The translations under genes were made by a program, and so were the position numbers. A DNA stretch of 64,000 nt from Artemisia argyi (Eukaryota; Streptophyta; Magnoliopsida; Asterales; Asteraceae). The notes below the pieces were generated by a model that saw only the letters and a program-made list of their open reading frames with translations, was not told the origin of the DNA and did no database searches. Positions 1 to 11,969 of this stretch are shown one piece after another (the first letter of the stretch is position 1; each line of letters begins with the position of its first letter). The stretch is from contig CM060687.1 in assembly GCA_030686995.1 (NCBI GenBank), positions 167,820,090 to 167,884,089 of the forward strand, in the 5' to 3' direction.

Positions 1-1177
1 AAGAGTGAAGACTTTAAGAATTCATTGAACACCTTACACCTGTACAATACAAATACGTACCCTTGCACATAGAACATGATTTAAGAGATATCAAGACAAC
101 ATGTCTGTATATGCTGGAAACATGGGAGTCGGAATGATTCGGGGGTGGCTAAGGGTAGTCCCAACCCCGAATACGAAACCCGTCCTTGTTTTAGGTTTAC
201 AGATAAAAAGATACCTTGAGGATCACCGTTTGAAGTATAAAAGCCTTGAAATAGAAAAATCTTGGTTTCATATTTTATATAAAATACTTTAATAACCGGG
301 TTTTGGTTTCGCGTAAGTGAGGCAGGGCTCACCAAAATAAGTCCTCTGATCCAGTGTATCAAAACTGATCCCGGGTTCCGGCTGATAATATCAGGTTGTG
401 GTTTTCACCCTCGGATTTGGGGTTTTGCCATCCTTACTAGGGAGGGATTGCATTGCACACTTGAGCAGTACAGAGTTACAGATATCATTGCATAATGCAT
501 ATAGACCAAATTTATTTGACAATATATAGAATGCATGGTTTATTCGAAAGATCGAGACAGCATATTTGAATATGTTGGGCACTCGGGAATTCATTGCACA
601 CTTTTACAATACCAATGTGCTACTCCAAATTATGAAAGCCAAAACACTTCCTATCACTAAAAAAGCCAAATCAAGCATAAATTTGATGCTGACTAATGAT
701 GCAGAAGTCTTTACACTACAATTATCTTGGATTTAATCAGCACAAAGTCATGATCGATTTAAACCACTTTTTATCATATTCGTACGTAGTTTTTAATAAG
801 GGGAAGTAGGACGAAACTTTGCATTTGTCACTACTTATTACAACGGATTTGTTGTTTCGGAAAGAAACAAAAAACCTACTTTCTTTTGCTTATCGTTTGT
901 ATCAGTTTCATTGTATGCAGTTAGGTTCTCATGAAATGAATATCTATGGCCGAGAACGTAAACTATTGAACTCCTTGAAATTTTTATTTCAATTTATTGG
1001 TGGCAATAGATGAATTATGATTTAAGTTTTGATGGTTATTCATTTTCATGATTCATGCTGGATTGTTATAATCATATCTGTTACATGGTGGTTGCTTGAT
1101 TCTCATCCATATTAGCGAATCCATATGAAGATTGAGAAATTAAGCGATTCTCTGCAATGGTTGAAGTAGCAAGTTTA
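1..1177. other. Gene-free flank of array unit I
   Basis: I see no gene here. Much of the stretch (about 90-120 and 580-1140) is a diverged copy of 26.72-27.45 kb and, in part, of 43.43-43.75 kb. Shared landmarks are a run starting GAATTCATTGCACACTTTTA and the later block reading CAACGGATTT. The part at about 125-575 has no counterpart in the other copies and I do not recognise it. The short ORFs in it are not conserved between copies. Confidence 0.6.
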
Positions 1178-1545
1178 TTAGAGCATTGGGTGTGGCAACA
1201 AGGCCAAGGCTCCCCATTCGGGCCCCACCATGCCACATCACCAAAACACCCCATCTTCAACAAACCACAACAAACCCCCCCTCACCAAACAACAAACCTT
1301 CACTTCCCCATTCGGGCCCCACCTCTTACACACTTATTTTTTTATTCATTTTATTAAATAAATTAAATTAATTTCACAAATACTTAAAAATTAAAAAACA
1401 TACTAATTTTATTTCATAAAATAAAAAGTTACAATACGGAAGAAAAAAAATACGATACGAGGAAAAAAAAAACACGCATACAACATGGAAAAAAAAACGA
1501 TACGGAAAATAAAACATACGATACTAATAGGAAAAGTAAAACATT

Positions 1546-2727
1546 TTATTCGTCATCTTCGCGGTCGAGATTTTGGTATTTCTGAGTTATTCGTGCTTGT
1601 CTCTTGCGAATTACTTCGGCTCTAATCGGGTCAGGGCAAGTGTTTGGATCGAGCATTAGCATCTGCATATCCTGCCACTCCAACAACGCAGCTTCTTTCT
1701 CGAACGCCTTTTCCTCCCTCTTCCTCCGCGCCTCGTAACAAGCCGTTTGAGCGTCTTTCGCTTGATTATACTTTTCGGATAATTGTCCCGAAAAAGTACT
1801 CGTTTGACTACCCCCGGAACTCGCCGCACTCGACGTTTCCGTCGACTTTTGTTTCTTTCCGGGTCGCCTGCTGCTTCTTTCGGGACGAGGTCGTTTGTCC
1901 GGCCCGAATATATCCTCAAGACATGTAATGTCTAGAGGTTCTTCAGCATCCCATTTCGGGTAGCGTTTCAGGATTTCCCAAACGTGAACCAAATTGAAAC
2001 CCCTTTGTCCAAAACGTAGTGAGAAGTTCGTTTTGGCATTCTCGACATGATCATGCTCATTTTCACCACTGCGACGCTCTAAATGTTTATAAATAGCGTT
2101 GAATTTTTGGCAGTCAGCATTGATCCTTGTCCATTTACCGGATAGCATGTTTTTTGTTCGTGGGGCTTCAGTAGTCCGCTCGTTGAAAAGTGCATGAATT
2201 TCGTTCCAAAAAAATTCATTCTCTTTGTCATTTCCGAGCTCCTCGTCTTGAGAAACTTCTATCCACGCTTCCGCAAGAATATTTTCTTCTTGTTTCGACC
2301 ACAACTTTCGCGCACGCGTATTAACAGCTTCTTCCAAGTCTTCGTCATCGTCCGCGTCCAAATTTACGACGTTTTTTCCTCTTTGGGCTTTGGTTTTTTT
2401 TCCTCGGCCTTTGGCCGGTGATCTTGGCTTAGGTACTTTAAAAGTACCTTGATTTGGTTGTGTCGGTTGTGATTGAGGAAAAGTGGATGGTTGATTCGGG
2501 TTATAAAATTGTGGCGATAAATTGAATTGTTGTTGACTTGTGAATCCTTGTTGAAAGGCTAATTGTTGGTTACGGTAAATGTCACTCGGATTTAATGGTT
2601 GTGAACCGTATGGCGGTGAAGGGTTTGGAGACGAGGGACTAGAAGAGTTTGAGGCTCCGCCGTATGGACGTTGGTTTGACGTTAAGAGGTTCGTGAAATA
2701 ACCTCTTTCGTTCGGGTTTTGAGACAT
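1546..2727 (-). CDS. Harbinger ORF1: Myb/SANT-like, NAM-associated-type DNA-binding protein
   Basis: The protein has 393 aa from the methionine that opens MSQNPNERGYF. The frame stays open upstream, but that part is low-complexity and lies beyond the likely promoter. Residues 20-115 are rich in Gln, Pro, Ser and Asn, followed by a basic patch (about 105-118) and an acidic stretch (124-133). Residues 139-205 form a trihelix/SANT-like domain with the spaced Trp and Phe residues of the family (LWSKQEENILAEAW, EFFWNEIHALF). A Ser-rich linker and a Lys/Arg/Glu coiled coil (about 318-385) follow. Such proteins are often named NAM-associated or GST-T3-like in plants. As Harbinger ORF1 it would bind element ends or aid transposase entry into the nucleus; that role is inferred from the family. 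The frame is uninterrupted. Confidence 0.85.
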   Translation of the reverse strand: MSQNPNERGYFTNLLTSNQRPYGGASNSSSPSSPNPSPPYGSQPLNPSDIYRNQQLAFQQGFTSQQQFNLSPQFYNPNQPSTFPQSQPTQPNQGTFKVPKPRSPAKGRGKKTKAQRGKNVVNLDADDDEDLEEAVNTRARKLWSKQEENILAEAWIEVSQDEELGNDKENEFFWNEIHALFNERTTEAPRTKNMLSGKWTRINADCQKFNAIYKHLERRSGENEHDHVENAKTNFSLRFGQRGFNLVHVWEILKRYPKWDAEEPLDITCLEDIFGPDKRPRPERSSRRPGKKQKSTETSSAASSGGSQTSTFSGQLSEKYNQAKDAQTACYEARRKREEKAFEKEAALLEWQDMQMLMLDPNTCPDPIRAEVIRKRQARITQKYQNLDREDDE

Positions 2728-2810
2728 TTTTTTGTTGATTAGGAGAAGAAGTATAGAAAGGTTTAGTTTAGATTTGTGAATGTAGTAAAGAGAATGGAAG
2801 AAGAAGGTTG

Positions 2811-2819
2811 TATTTATAG
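2811..2819 (-). promoter_or_regulatory. Putative TATA box of Harbinger ORF1
   Basis: The minus strand reads CTATAAATA, about 85-90 bases upstream of the chosen ATG at 2727. This spacing supports that start over the longer open frame. Confidence 0.5.
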
Positions 2820-3090
2820 TTGTAAAAATGGGTAGGGAAAAAAAAAAAAAAAAAAAACAAAAACAAATGAACCGTTGTTTTATAAACGGTCGAATTTTAA
2901 AAAAAAAAACAAACCAAACCAACGTCCACCTGCAACTTTGTCAGAAGCCAGCTTCGTCGTGCCCACGACGAATTCTTCAACGGCGAGCAACGGCGAGCGT
3001 GCCTCGGTGTGGCGGCGAGCAACGGCTCGCCGTTGCAACCTCCAGCTCGGACGGCGAATACCTTTTCGTCGACCACACCCGATGCTCTTA

Positions 3091-3956
3091 GTATAGCTTT
3101 TATAAGCCATTAAGCATTTATTAATTTGTATTGACCAAATATACTTGTGAGATCATGGTTCAGCTGGACTAAAATATGTCATAATGGGAGTTCTAGTTTA
3201 GGTTTGGTTGTGATTATGCAAGTCAAGAAACATTTATGCAATGTATTGTGCTTCTACTCTACTAAGAAATTCGTAAAGTAGTAATATCAACAAACAAAAA
3301 AACAATGTATTTCACGTCGATCATAATACAGATTTTCGTGTCACTTCAGTTATTAAACTTAGTACATTGATCATGTGGAACATGGATAGAAATACTGGAA
3401 AGTTGTATCCGCGCAAAAGATTAATAGGGTAAATTGTCACAGCTATATACCAATTATATCTTAAGCAACTTTTATTACCTATTTGTAGCCTATCAAGTTA
3501 ATTACAATTTTTTTTACCAGTTAATTGTTTCATGTCGTTCATTTCTTTTTTTGTTTTTTTGTGATCTCAATACTTCATATGCACATTTCATGTATGCATT
3601 TAGGATAGGCAATATGATTCTCATATTATATAACCAGCTCGCACTATCTTCTAGCATTAGCCAATAGTAGGATGTAACATCTCCTATAAAAATTTATCAA
3701 CAGTAATGATGTTTAGAGTAAACACCAGATCCATTCATTATTAGATTCCAAGGGTTTGGGGTGAAAGTTGAAAATGAGTTGTTCGGTGACTTTGGTGTAT
3801 TATTGTGGCCCCAAATATAGTAATAAGTCCTCAATATTTGGTATGCATGAACCTCTAGTAACATGCCTACTTTTTGAAAAACTATGTCCGGACCCATTTT
3901 TGATTTTTCATCGAGCAATGTTAGACTCACTCACAAAATCCACATAAAAAATCCAC
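3091..3956. other. Gene-free flank of array unit I
   Basis: I see no gene. The first about 100 bases after the Harbinger element match 27.45-27.5 kb and 43.8-43.85 kb (shared TATTGACCAA and GTGAGATCATG), so they continue the unit flank. The remainder is AT-rich and unrecognised. It ends where DC1-like coding sequence begins abruptly. Confidence 0.5.
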
Positions 3957-4184
3957 CCAATTGATTATTATGCAAACATCTTCCTCAAGGGCAGGGTAAC
4001 CGTTTCATATCACAAACATCCATTAACATTTGTTAGAAGACAGAAAGGTACTCCCAAGTATGTGTGTTCTACTTGTAATCGTGACATTAATGGTTATTTG
4101 GTCCTTGAATGTCGGACAGGGATATGTAATTTCAGTATCTGCTTTCAATGTCATTATACAGGTAGGAGAATAAACAGCGGTTGA
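3957..4184 (+). pseudogene. DC1-domain gene, 3' stub only
   Basis: The frame runs from 3957 to a TGA at 4182-4184 and encodes about 75 residues. It aligns with the C-terminus of the DC1 gene at 40.6-41.47 kb: both read PIDYYANI, later LVLECR and then CNFSI. This copy keeps a last cysteine pair (YVCSTCNRDINGY, with a HKHPL before it) that the other copy has lost. Sequence before 3957 does not align with DC1 coding sequence, so the N-terminal part is gone, by deletion or at a duplication breakpoint. DC1 proteins are plant Cys/His-rich zinc-binding proteins. No start or promoter is visible, so this is called a relic. Confidence 0.75.
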
Positions 4185-5796
4185 TTGAATCAACTTATGA
4201 CGTCATATATATATGCAATTGTTTTTGTTTGTTACTGTGTAACTAGTTTTTATTTTGGGCTTTGCTAAGGTTTTTATGTCTGGATTTTGTTATTAAAAGT
4301 TCAAATTTCTATTTTGTTTTGCTTACTTTTGAATGTTAACCAAAAATACTTTAAAAACTCAATATTACATTATCACTTTTTTAAAAGGGTCAATTTCATT
4401 CATATCCTTGCAAAATTCAAAAATTTCATATATATCCTTTGAATGCATTAAATGCATTGTAGTTTATGCATTAAAAACTAGTAAAAAGGATATATATGAA
4501 ATTTTTGGAATTTTCAAGGATATACATGAAATTTTCCCTTTTTAAAATTAAGATTTAGTTTTGAGGTATTTTGAATTTAAGTTTAACTTATTAACAAGGT
4601 CATTATGACCACTCATTTGTTTTTGAAACAGCAAACATGACCCAAAATAGTGCACACGATTAGGCCACTGGCATCCAAGGTATTATAACTTTTAGCGTTT
4701 ATGGACATGTTAGATGAAAAACTAAAATTTGAGCGTTTAAATCCACTCACTACGTAAAAATTGCTAGTTACATAAATAAGTTTGAACAAATTTTGAAAAA
4801 TAAAAAAGTTTCCACTATCCACATATATATTTGTTTCAACAAAAAGTCAACAGTTTTATGTGTAGAGAGGCCACACTTACAAGTGTGCACTATATTTGTA
4901 AGAGCATATGCAGTCGTAAAAGTCTTTAATGACTTTTTACCTCTAAACATTAATATATCTCATTAATATTCAATAAAATTTTGTCTTTCAAAAAGTTATT
5001 TCCATAAAACATCTCCAATGCAACAAACCTTTTTAAAAGCTTTTCACAAAGTATACCATTAATGAAATAGCTTCTTGATTTTCTATGAACCGCTCGGTGT
5101 ATAGAAAGTCTTTCTCCAAAAAATTGTTTGCAAAGCTTTTGTTGCAATGGTATAAGTCTTTTAATAGGTTTTCTAAATAGTAAAAAGTCATCTATAAACC
5201 ATTGCATTGCAGATGCTGTATGCGTGGACAAATTCTAAATTTCTCCACATTTAAAAATATGGACCTTTTTGGAACACATATATGTGTGGAAACTCTTGTT
5301 TTTCAAAATTTGTTGGCACTTATTTATGTAATTAATTTTTACACATTCATAAATGTTAATAAACTCAAAATATTCTACACACTTTTTAAATGTGCGTAAA
5401 AAAAGTGTGGTAAAATGACTTTTTTAGTGATGCTAGTGTGCAACTTTTGTGCTTAAAAAGTACTACTAACTGTTACAATGCACCGCTGATTTCTGCATTC
5501 CATATGAAACATTTTATCAGAAAATTTCTTTATAGAAAATGAAGAAGCACATAATAAGTTTGTACATCTTTACCATGTGAAACAGAGCATTTTACCTTAG
5601 AGAGAGTTGCATTTTTGTCTAGTAATGCCTATATGAAATCATTTCTATCCGTCTATGTAACTAATGGCATAAATATTTGGGATATTCAATATACGTTGTG
5701 CCAAAATCAATCTAAGAAGAATGAACAACGAGTCGTATGTTTTAAACAAGATACCCTGATTTGCATATTTGTCATACCAAATCGAACACTAACCTG
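4185..5796. other. Downstream segment of array unit I
   Basis: No gene is visible. The segment aligns with 41.67-43.39 kb. Shared blocks include TGTTACTGTGTAACTAG, ACATGACCCAAAATAGTGCA and a block with GTGAAACAGAGCATTTTACC. The copies differ by insertions: the 41-43 kb copy has a large palindrome-rich MITE, and this one has an extra 317 bp at 4901-5217. The segment ends at the copia A target site ACCTG. Confidence 0.65.
4901..5217. mobile_element. Candidate MITE
   Basis: These 317 bases are absent from the paralogous segment near 43.07 kb. The ends are imperfect inverted repeats (AGAGCATATGCAGT on the left; the right end reads ATTGCAGATGCT), and the 3-bp direct repeat GTA flanks them (4898-4900 and 5218-5220). 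There is no coding frame of note. A 3-bp duplication fits Harbinger or CACTA-like MITEs, but the inverted repeats are short and imperfect, so the family is left open. Confidence 0.4.
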
Positions 5797-6532
5797 TGTT
5801 AGAGTTTGACAATCAATAAACACATTATCCGGAAGCTAGGATCAAGTATAACACATATAAAGATTAACTAAAACATAAATAGTAACGTACCCGATGCACT
5901 TCAATAAACCTTGAACTTGTGTAAAATAGATAAATGATAAACCCCTTACCGTTTTGTTTATCGATCTCTTGATAATTACTATAGTGAGTAATTACCTCGT
6001 TCTTGTACACACAAAATACCAACGAATAAAGGTTTATGCAAGTAAACTAAAACACTTGTTTTGCTTTAGGAAAAATCGACCCAAAACCCTTGTGGGTTGT
6101 GAGCCGATCGGCCAAGAAAGAAAGAAAGAAAAGAAAAGCTTTAGGGTTTTGTGTGTGTGCACAAAAGATGTGAAAGTCTAACCCTTGGCCTTGTATTTAT
6201 ACTAGATGATTTCTTGGAGACCAAGCAAGGCATGGATCGACCCTGTTGGGTTGGGTCGACCGGCCATACACCCTCAAAGGGTGTTCCGGATCCTTCTTGT
6301 CTTCCAAATTACATTCTAGTCCTTTTCTTTCGTTACTAATGATAGTTAGTACTTACATTTAACATTTAACGATCATTAAGTCCTTCAAGTGTTTATATAA
6401 ATATATATATACGATACATATAACATATATATATTTATTATAATTTATTCTCGTTTGTAATGTTTGCAATCCCGAGGTCTCGGGTTCGATACTAGTCATT
6501 TACTTATTAATATTTATACGTAACTTTTAACA
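5797..6532 (-). repeat. Copia A 3' LTR
   Basis: It starts TGTTAGAGTTTGACAATC and ends TTTTAACA in plus orientation. A hairpin-like block CCCGAGGTCTCGGGTTCGA lies near its right end. The small ORFs inside it recur in the partner LTR only because the LTRs are copies. Confidence 0.92.
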
Positions 6533-7328
6533 GCTCACACTCGTATGTCTATTAATAGTAAAATGACATTGGTTGGCGTCTTGCAACACTCCAATGCCCC
6601 TAGTTCGACCCGAGCTAGGTTTCCTGGAAAACCTTTAATGATTCATCATTATAATTATCCTTTTGCTTCTAATACTACATTAATAAAGATGTGAGGTTCT
6701 TTATTAAATTCTATTTCTCGTCTCTTTATGATTGAACAAAATTACCAAAACATCTGAACGTATTCCAGATAGACTTTGGGCGTGGCCACACAAACATTTT
6801 TTCAACCATACGAGGGGCCCAGCAGTATTAAACTTCTGAACAAATCAGAAGGAGCAAATTCTCTCTTGACTACAAGAATAACCCATGAACTTCCCAACAC
6901 TTCTGAAAACAACCCTTATGACTTCCAATTACGGTAAGCGATAGATTGTTCCACAAAAATGCACTACATCCATGACACTTATCTGGTATCTCAAGTCTGA
7001 GGATAACTTTAAATATGATTCTCACAATAAATTTTAAAACATATTGTTGGGATAAGTCCAATACTCAATTCATTGAATATCATGTGAAATTGGTATGACT
7101 ACGCATCAATATACTTTCAAGTATATCCTAAACCAATACTCAAAATTGTCTTAGTTTAATGATATTCCCATATCATTAATCGACAACGGACAATTTAGAA
7201 TAATAACTTATTCATGGATCTTAAACATGCAAATATAGGATATATTATTAAGACAATGAATGAATAAACATAAACAATACTTTTTTTCATTAAAATAATA
7301 ATTGTACATTACATCCCTTATCCAAATA
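6533..7328 (-). other. Copia A 3' untranslated region and polypurine tract
   Basis: There is no gene. The sequence lies between the RNase H end and the 3' LTR and resembles 33391-34229 of copia B (shared block around CCAATGCCCC). The minus strand reads CGAGTGTGAGC directly before the LTR, the expected place of the polypurine primer. Confidence 0.7.
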
Positions 7329-10100
7329 CTAATCACAAATGGGCATGAAACTTTCAGCTAATTTAAGACCTATTCCTTCAGCATGCTTGTAAAGCTTGGT
7401 GCCAGGTAAAGGCTTCGTAAATTGATCAGCTAAGTTTTCATCTGTGTGAACTTTGAGCATTTCGATTTCACCTATTTCGACTTGTTCTCGAACATAGTGA
7501 TGCTTAATCGGGAAATGTCGGGTGCCTTTCATGATTCTAGGTTCATTGGAAAATGTAATTGCAGCTGAGTTGTCACAATACATTTTTATAGGTCGTTGAA
7601 TCGAAGGCATAACCCCAAGCCCTGAAACGAACTTCCTAATCCAAACAGCTTCCATTGCAGCTTCTGAAGCAGCTATATACTCACTTTCTGTAGCAGACAT
7701 TGCCAGTACACTCTGCTTTCTGCTCCTCTAATCCACAGCTCCTCCATTAATGACAAAGACATATCCCGTCTGAGACTTCGTATCATCTTTATCACCTTTC
7801 CAAGAAGCATCGCAGTAACTTGTAACATCAAGTTCTGCAGATGGAGTACCCCCATAAACTAAGAACATCTCTTTAGTAGCCCTAAGGTACTTAAGAATAT
7901 TCTTAACAGCAGTCCAGTGTTTTTCACCTGGATTCTGCTGATATCGACTGGTTAAATTCTGAGCAAACGCCACATCAGGCCTTGTGCTTTTCACCGCATA
8001 CATAATAGATCCCACAGCCGAAGCATAAGGGACTCTCTTCATGCGTTGCACCTCTTCAGGTGTTGAAGCACAAACTTTCTCGCTCAAGCCATGTTGTTCT
8101 TGCATCGACAAATATCCTTTCTTGGAATTTTGCATATTGAATCTCTTCAATATTTTAACAATGTAAGCACTTTGGCTTAATCCAATTAATCGCTGAGATG
8201 TATCTCTATATATCTTGATTCCCAGAATAAATGTAGCTTCCCCTAAATCTTTCATAGAAAAACAACTTCCAAGATATGCCTTAACCTTTTGCAAACTTGG
8301 AATGTCATTCCCCATGATCAATATGTCATCGACATATAATATAAGGAAAATTACATTACTCCCACTAGCTTTGTGATATACACATGGCTCATCAAGATTT
8401 TGAGTGAATCCATACTTCTTAATTTCACTATCAAATCTCTTATTCCATTGTCGTGATGCTTGCTTCAATCCATAAATGGATCTTTTAAGCTTGCATACAC
8501 GATTTGGGAATTCTGGATTCACAAACCCCTCAGGCTGCGCTATATAGATGTCTTCATCTAGGCGACCATTTAAGAAGACGGTTTTGACATCCATTTGCCA
8601 AATCTCATAGTCATAGTAAGCGGCTATGGCTATAAGAATCCTAATTGCCCTTATGTCAGCTACAGGAGAAAAGGTCTCCTCATAGTCAACACCAAAAGTT
8701 TAAGTATAGCCTTTAGCTACCAAACGGGCCTTATAGGTGTGTACAATGCCATCCATATCAGTCTTTTTCTTGTAGAGCCATTTACTCCCTACTAACTTGG
8801 CATCCGTAGGTAGGTTTACTTCTTCCTAGACTTCATTGTCTTTCATGGATTGCATTTCCCCATTCATAGGTCCCTGCCATTTTTCCTTTTCAGGACTATT
8901 CATGGCAGCTTTATAACTTATAGGTTCATCAAGATCTCCTAACAAGTTGTCATCACACTCCATGTTAAGACATAGACGTGTAGGAGCCATCACAGGTCTA
9001 GATGACCTACGAACGGGAACTACTTCAACTTCAGGTGGAGGACCTAAACTTTCAGGTTCCACAGGAAGTTGGCTAGTGTTTTCAGAAGGTACTACATCTT
9101 CATGATCATCTTCCAGATCATATACTCTCCCATTGAATTCTTGAGATATGAGCTCCTTTTCTAAGAAGTCTCCATACCTTGCAACAAAAACTTTGTTTTC
9201 AGTTGGGTAATAAAAGTAGTAACCCATAGTTTCCTTAGGGTATCCTACGAAGATGCACTTCACAGATCTTTGTTGGAGTTTGTCTGCTGAGTCACGTTTA
9301 ACATACGCCTCATAACCCCAGACCTTTAGATAAGACAAGTTAGGAGCTTTTCCAGACCATACCTCATATGGAGTCTTATCAACCTTCTTTGTTGGAACCA
9401 TATGAAGAATGCGAACTGCAGATTCTAAGGCATAATCCCAAAACGAGTAAGGAAGAGTTGTTAGATTAAACATAGATCGTATCATGTCTTGCAATGTACG
9501 ATTCCTTCTTTCAGATACACCATTTTGTTGTGGAGTATATGGAGAAGTAAGGTGCTGGACAATTCCCTCCTTTGCTAAGTAATCTATGAACTCCTGACTC
9601 AGGTATTCACCACCTCTATCGGATCGAAGAGCTTTAATCTTCTTTCCTAGTTGCAACTCTACTTCTGCTTTAAACACTTTGAATGTTTCAAACACCTCAT
9701 GTTTATGTTTAAGTAAATAAACATAACCATAACGGCTGTAATCATCCGTAAATGTTAAGAAGTAGCTAGCACCCCTCCTTGACACATGTCTAAGTGGTCC
9801 ACACACATCTGTGTGAATAAGACCAAGTAGATCATTAGCCCTTTCAATCCTATTTTTAAAGGGTTTCTTTGTCATCTTCCCAGCAATGCAAGATTCGCAT
9901 TTATCGAATGATTCATCATTGATCTTTTCTAAAATCCAATCATGTTGCAGCTTTTTCATGCGATCTTTGCCAATGTGAGCAAGTCGACAATGCCAAAGAT
10001 AAGACGAATCCATACCTTTATTGATTCTCTTATTATTGATGCTATACATTGAATTATTTTTAACAAAAGCATTATCATTATCACTCATATCAATTTCAAA
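7329..10100 (-). pseudogene. Copia A pol remnant: integrase, reverse transcriptase, RNase H
   Basis: On the minus strand from 10100 downward, the GAG-pre-integrase zinc region comes first (WHCRLAHIGKDRM, CESC). The integrase core follows (HTDVCGP, RSDRGGEY, QNGVSERRNRT), then reverse transcriptase (QMDVKTVFLNG, LYVDDILI) and RNase H (YCDASW, SATESEYIAASE, CDNSAA). Three in-frame stops interrupt it: TAG at 8826-8828, TAA at 8700-8702 and TAG at 7728-7730. Copia B has Trp, Gln and Trp at these sites. Upstream, the protein is cut by the nested element at 10106. Similarity to copia B is high throughout, so the two belong to related families. Confidence 0.9.
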
Positions 10101-11061
10101 CACACTGTAAAACCCCCAATTTTTAAAATATTTGCAGCGGAATAAAGATTGGGTGTTACTTCACAGCTCATAGTTTTTCAGTAGAAAATGATTTTTTTAA
10201 AACATTTATCATTCGACGTTTTGTAAATATCAGAGTTTTCAAAATGAGGTCCCAGTGGTTTTAAACTTTGTTAAATAGGTTTTCGAATGATAATAAAAAT
10301 TTATAGCCTTTGTAAGAATTTCGTGCTCTTCCGTTCCATCCTTGCTCGTTATAGACCTGAGATAAACATGCTAAAAATCAACAAAAGTTGAGTGATATTC
10401 ATAGGTTTAATTTTTAATAGTTGAACACAAGTTATAAGTGATAATTGCACCGTCATACAATTATAAGTTAAAAACAGTTGTTATTGCATTAAGCTCATGA
10501 CACTCAGCCGATTAACATATCTCATCATAAATGATGGATTATAGTAACAGGGGCCCTCGGGATAGGTCCTTGCCAGTAACCTATTAGATTTCAAATAAAG
10601 TGCGTTTGGTTGTTTTCTCAACGCCCAAACGGGGATTGTCAATCCCTAATAGATCTATCCACAATTATTTACATTCACCTCTCTGGGTGACTAAGGCTCA
10701 TGATATGAGGGGCTTTTGGCAAAAAGGTACTTAAGCAATAACGAGATCAGGTAAAGCATACCAAGAAAATACTTGTGTTCGGTTTGTAAAAACTAGCATG
10801 TATCCCCCTCGCAGGGTTTATAAAACATTTAAATATGTAAAGGCGAGGCTATGAACTCACCTTAGTGGTTTAGTGAATAAAATATCGATACTCAGTTTGC
10901 AAAATGGGAATGGCTCCACACACGACCTAGATAATATATGGCATGTTTTAGTGTTTGGTAGTCTTAATGTTTTAATCGCGAGTAGTTTTTGAATGCGTGA
11001 TTTGTTAATTTATCGTTAGTAAAACTTTTGGATTTTATCGTATATCGTACGTTTAGTTTAG

Positions 11062-11062
<1 letters not shown>

Positions 11063-11152
<90 letters not shown>
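11063..11152. repeat. (AT)n microsatellite in LTR
   Basis: About 90 bases of alternating A and T. The partner LTR has only about 28 bases at the same place (20259-20286), so the tract has expanded or contracted since insertion. Confidence 0.95.
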
Positions 11153-11156
<4 letters not shown>

Positions 11157-11204
11157 TAACGTAAGGTTTAATAATAAAAATAATAACGATAGTTTGAAAT
11201 AAAG

Positions 11205-11400
11205 CGTAACGTTTAATAATAATAATAGTAATAATAATAATAGTTTGAAAATAACGTAACGTTTAATAATAATAATATTAATAATAATAATAGTTTGAAA
11301 ATAAACGTAACGTTTAATAATAATAATAGTAATAATAATAATAGTTTGAAAATAAACGTAACGTTTAATAATAATAATAGTTTGAAAATAAACGTAACGT
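11205..11400. repeat. AAT-rich minisatellite in LTR
   Basis: Several tandem units of roughly 36-48 bp, each with an (AAT)n run, then AGTTTG and a run ending CGTAACG. The equivalent array at about 20345-20545 in the other LTR differs in unit number and order. Confidence 0.85.
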
Positions 11401-11493
11401 CGTGACGTGAACTCGTAAAAATGGAAAGTAGAAATAAAAATATTAATTTTAGTATACGGCCCTTGTATTTTCTAAAAATTTACACTTTTTACC

Positions 11494-11520
11494 CTAACGG
11501 CGTTAGCATTACGCCGTTAG
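11494..11520. repeat. Perfect inverted repeat (hairpin) in LTR
   Basis: The arms CTAACGGCGT (11494-11503) and ACGCCGTTAG (11511-11520) enclose a 7-base loop. It is conserved in the right LTR near 20636-20662. Confidence 0.85.
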
Positions 11521-11947
11521 TCCAAAATTTAATATATTTACATTTTACGTCCAAAACTTTATATTTCTTACACTTTTCACCCTAAAGTTTATAAAAATCA
11601 GTTTTTACTCTTAAGTTTTCAAAATGACAGTTTTCACCACAACTTTGAAAAATTGACACTTTTGACCCGATTTTCATAAAATTTGCAATTTTAGTCCAAA
11701 CTTTACTAATTTCAAAACTTAGTGTTTTTATTTCTTAATTAGTTTCAAAATAGCTTATTTAGCTTTTCCTAACAGCTTATTTCGAAAAGCTTATTTGATA
11801 GCTTATGGGCTTTTTAACGAAAATGTAAGGCCCGTTAGTGTTTTTAGATCCAATGGGCTTACGAGGGTTTTGGGCTAAGGTTAGGACTATGAAAAAGTTG
11901 CCCAACAGCTTATAGCCTCAGCTTATTCACTCGGCTTATTTTGAAAT

Positions 11948-11969
11948 GATTGGGCCTTAAGGCCCAATC
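11948..11969. repeat. 22-bp perfect palindrome in LTR
   Basis: The half-sites are GATTGGGCCTT and AAGGCCCAATC with no spacer. The palindrome is present unchanged at 21093-21114 in the other LTR. GGGCC/GGCCC cores resemble plant TCP or site II-like promoter elements, but no function can be shown from sequence. Confidence 0.85.

Larger units (their letters stand above)
1181..3087 (-). mobile_element. PIF/Harbinger-type DNA transposon carrying only ORF1
   Basis: The ends are inverted repeats: GAGCATTGGGTGTGG at 1181-1195, and at 3073-3087 a sequence whose reverse complement matches it at 14 of 15 positions. A perfect TTA duplication flanks the element (1178-1180 and 3088-3090), the TWA-type target of this superfamily. 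The 1,907-bp element holds one gene, the Myb/SANT-like ORF1, and no DDE transposase frame, so it should need a transposase from elsewhere. It interrupts the flank of unit I, and related sequence at 27.45 kb and 43.8 kb lacks it. The superfamily call rests on TSD, TIR and ORF1 type. An ORF1-only deletion derivative is the simplest reading. Confidence 0.85.

Noticed and set aside
1644..2421. Plus-strand ORFs opposite the Harbinger ORF1
   Set aside because: They are shadows of the 393-aa minus-strand gene, with no domain of their own.
5954..6181. 75-aa ORF repeated at 26131-26358, and the following 62-aa ORF
   Set aside because: These are the same positions in the two copia A LTRs; the repetition is LTR duplication, not gene conservation.
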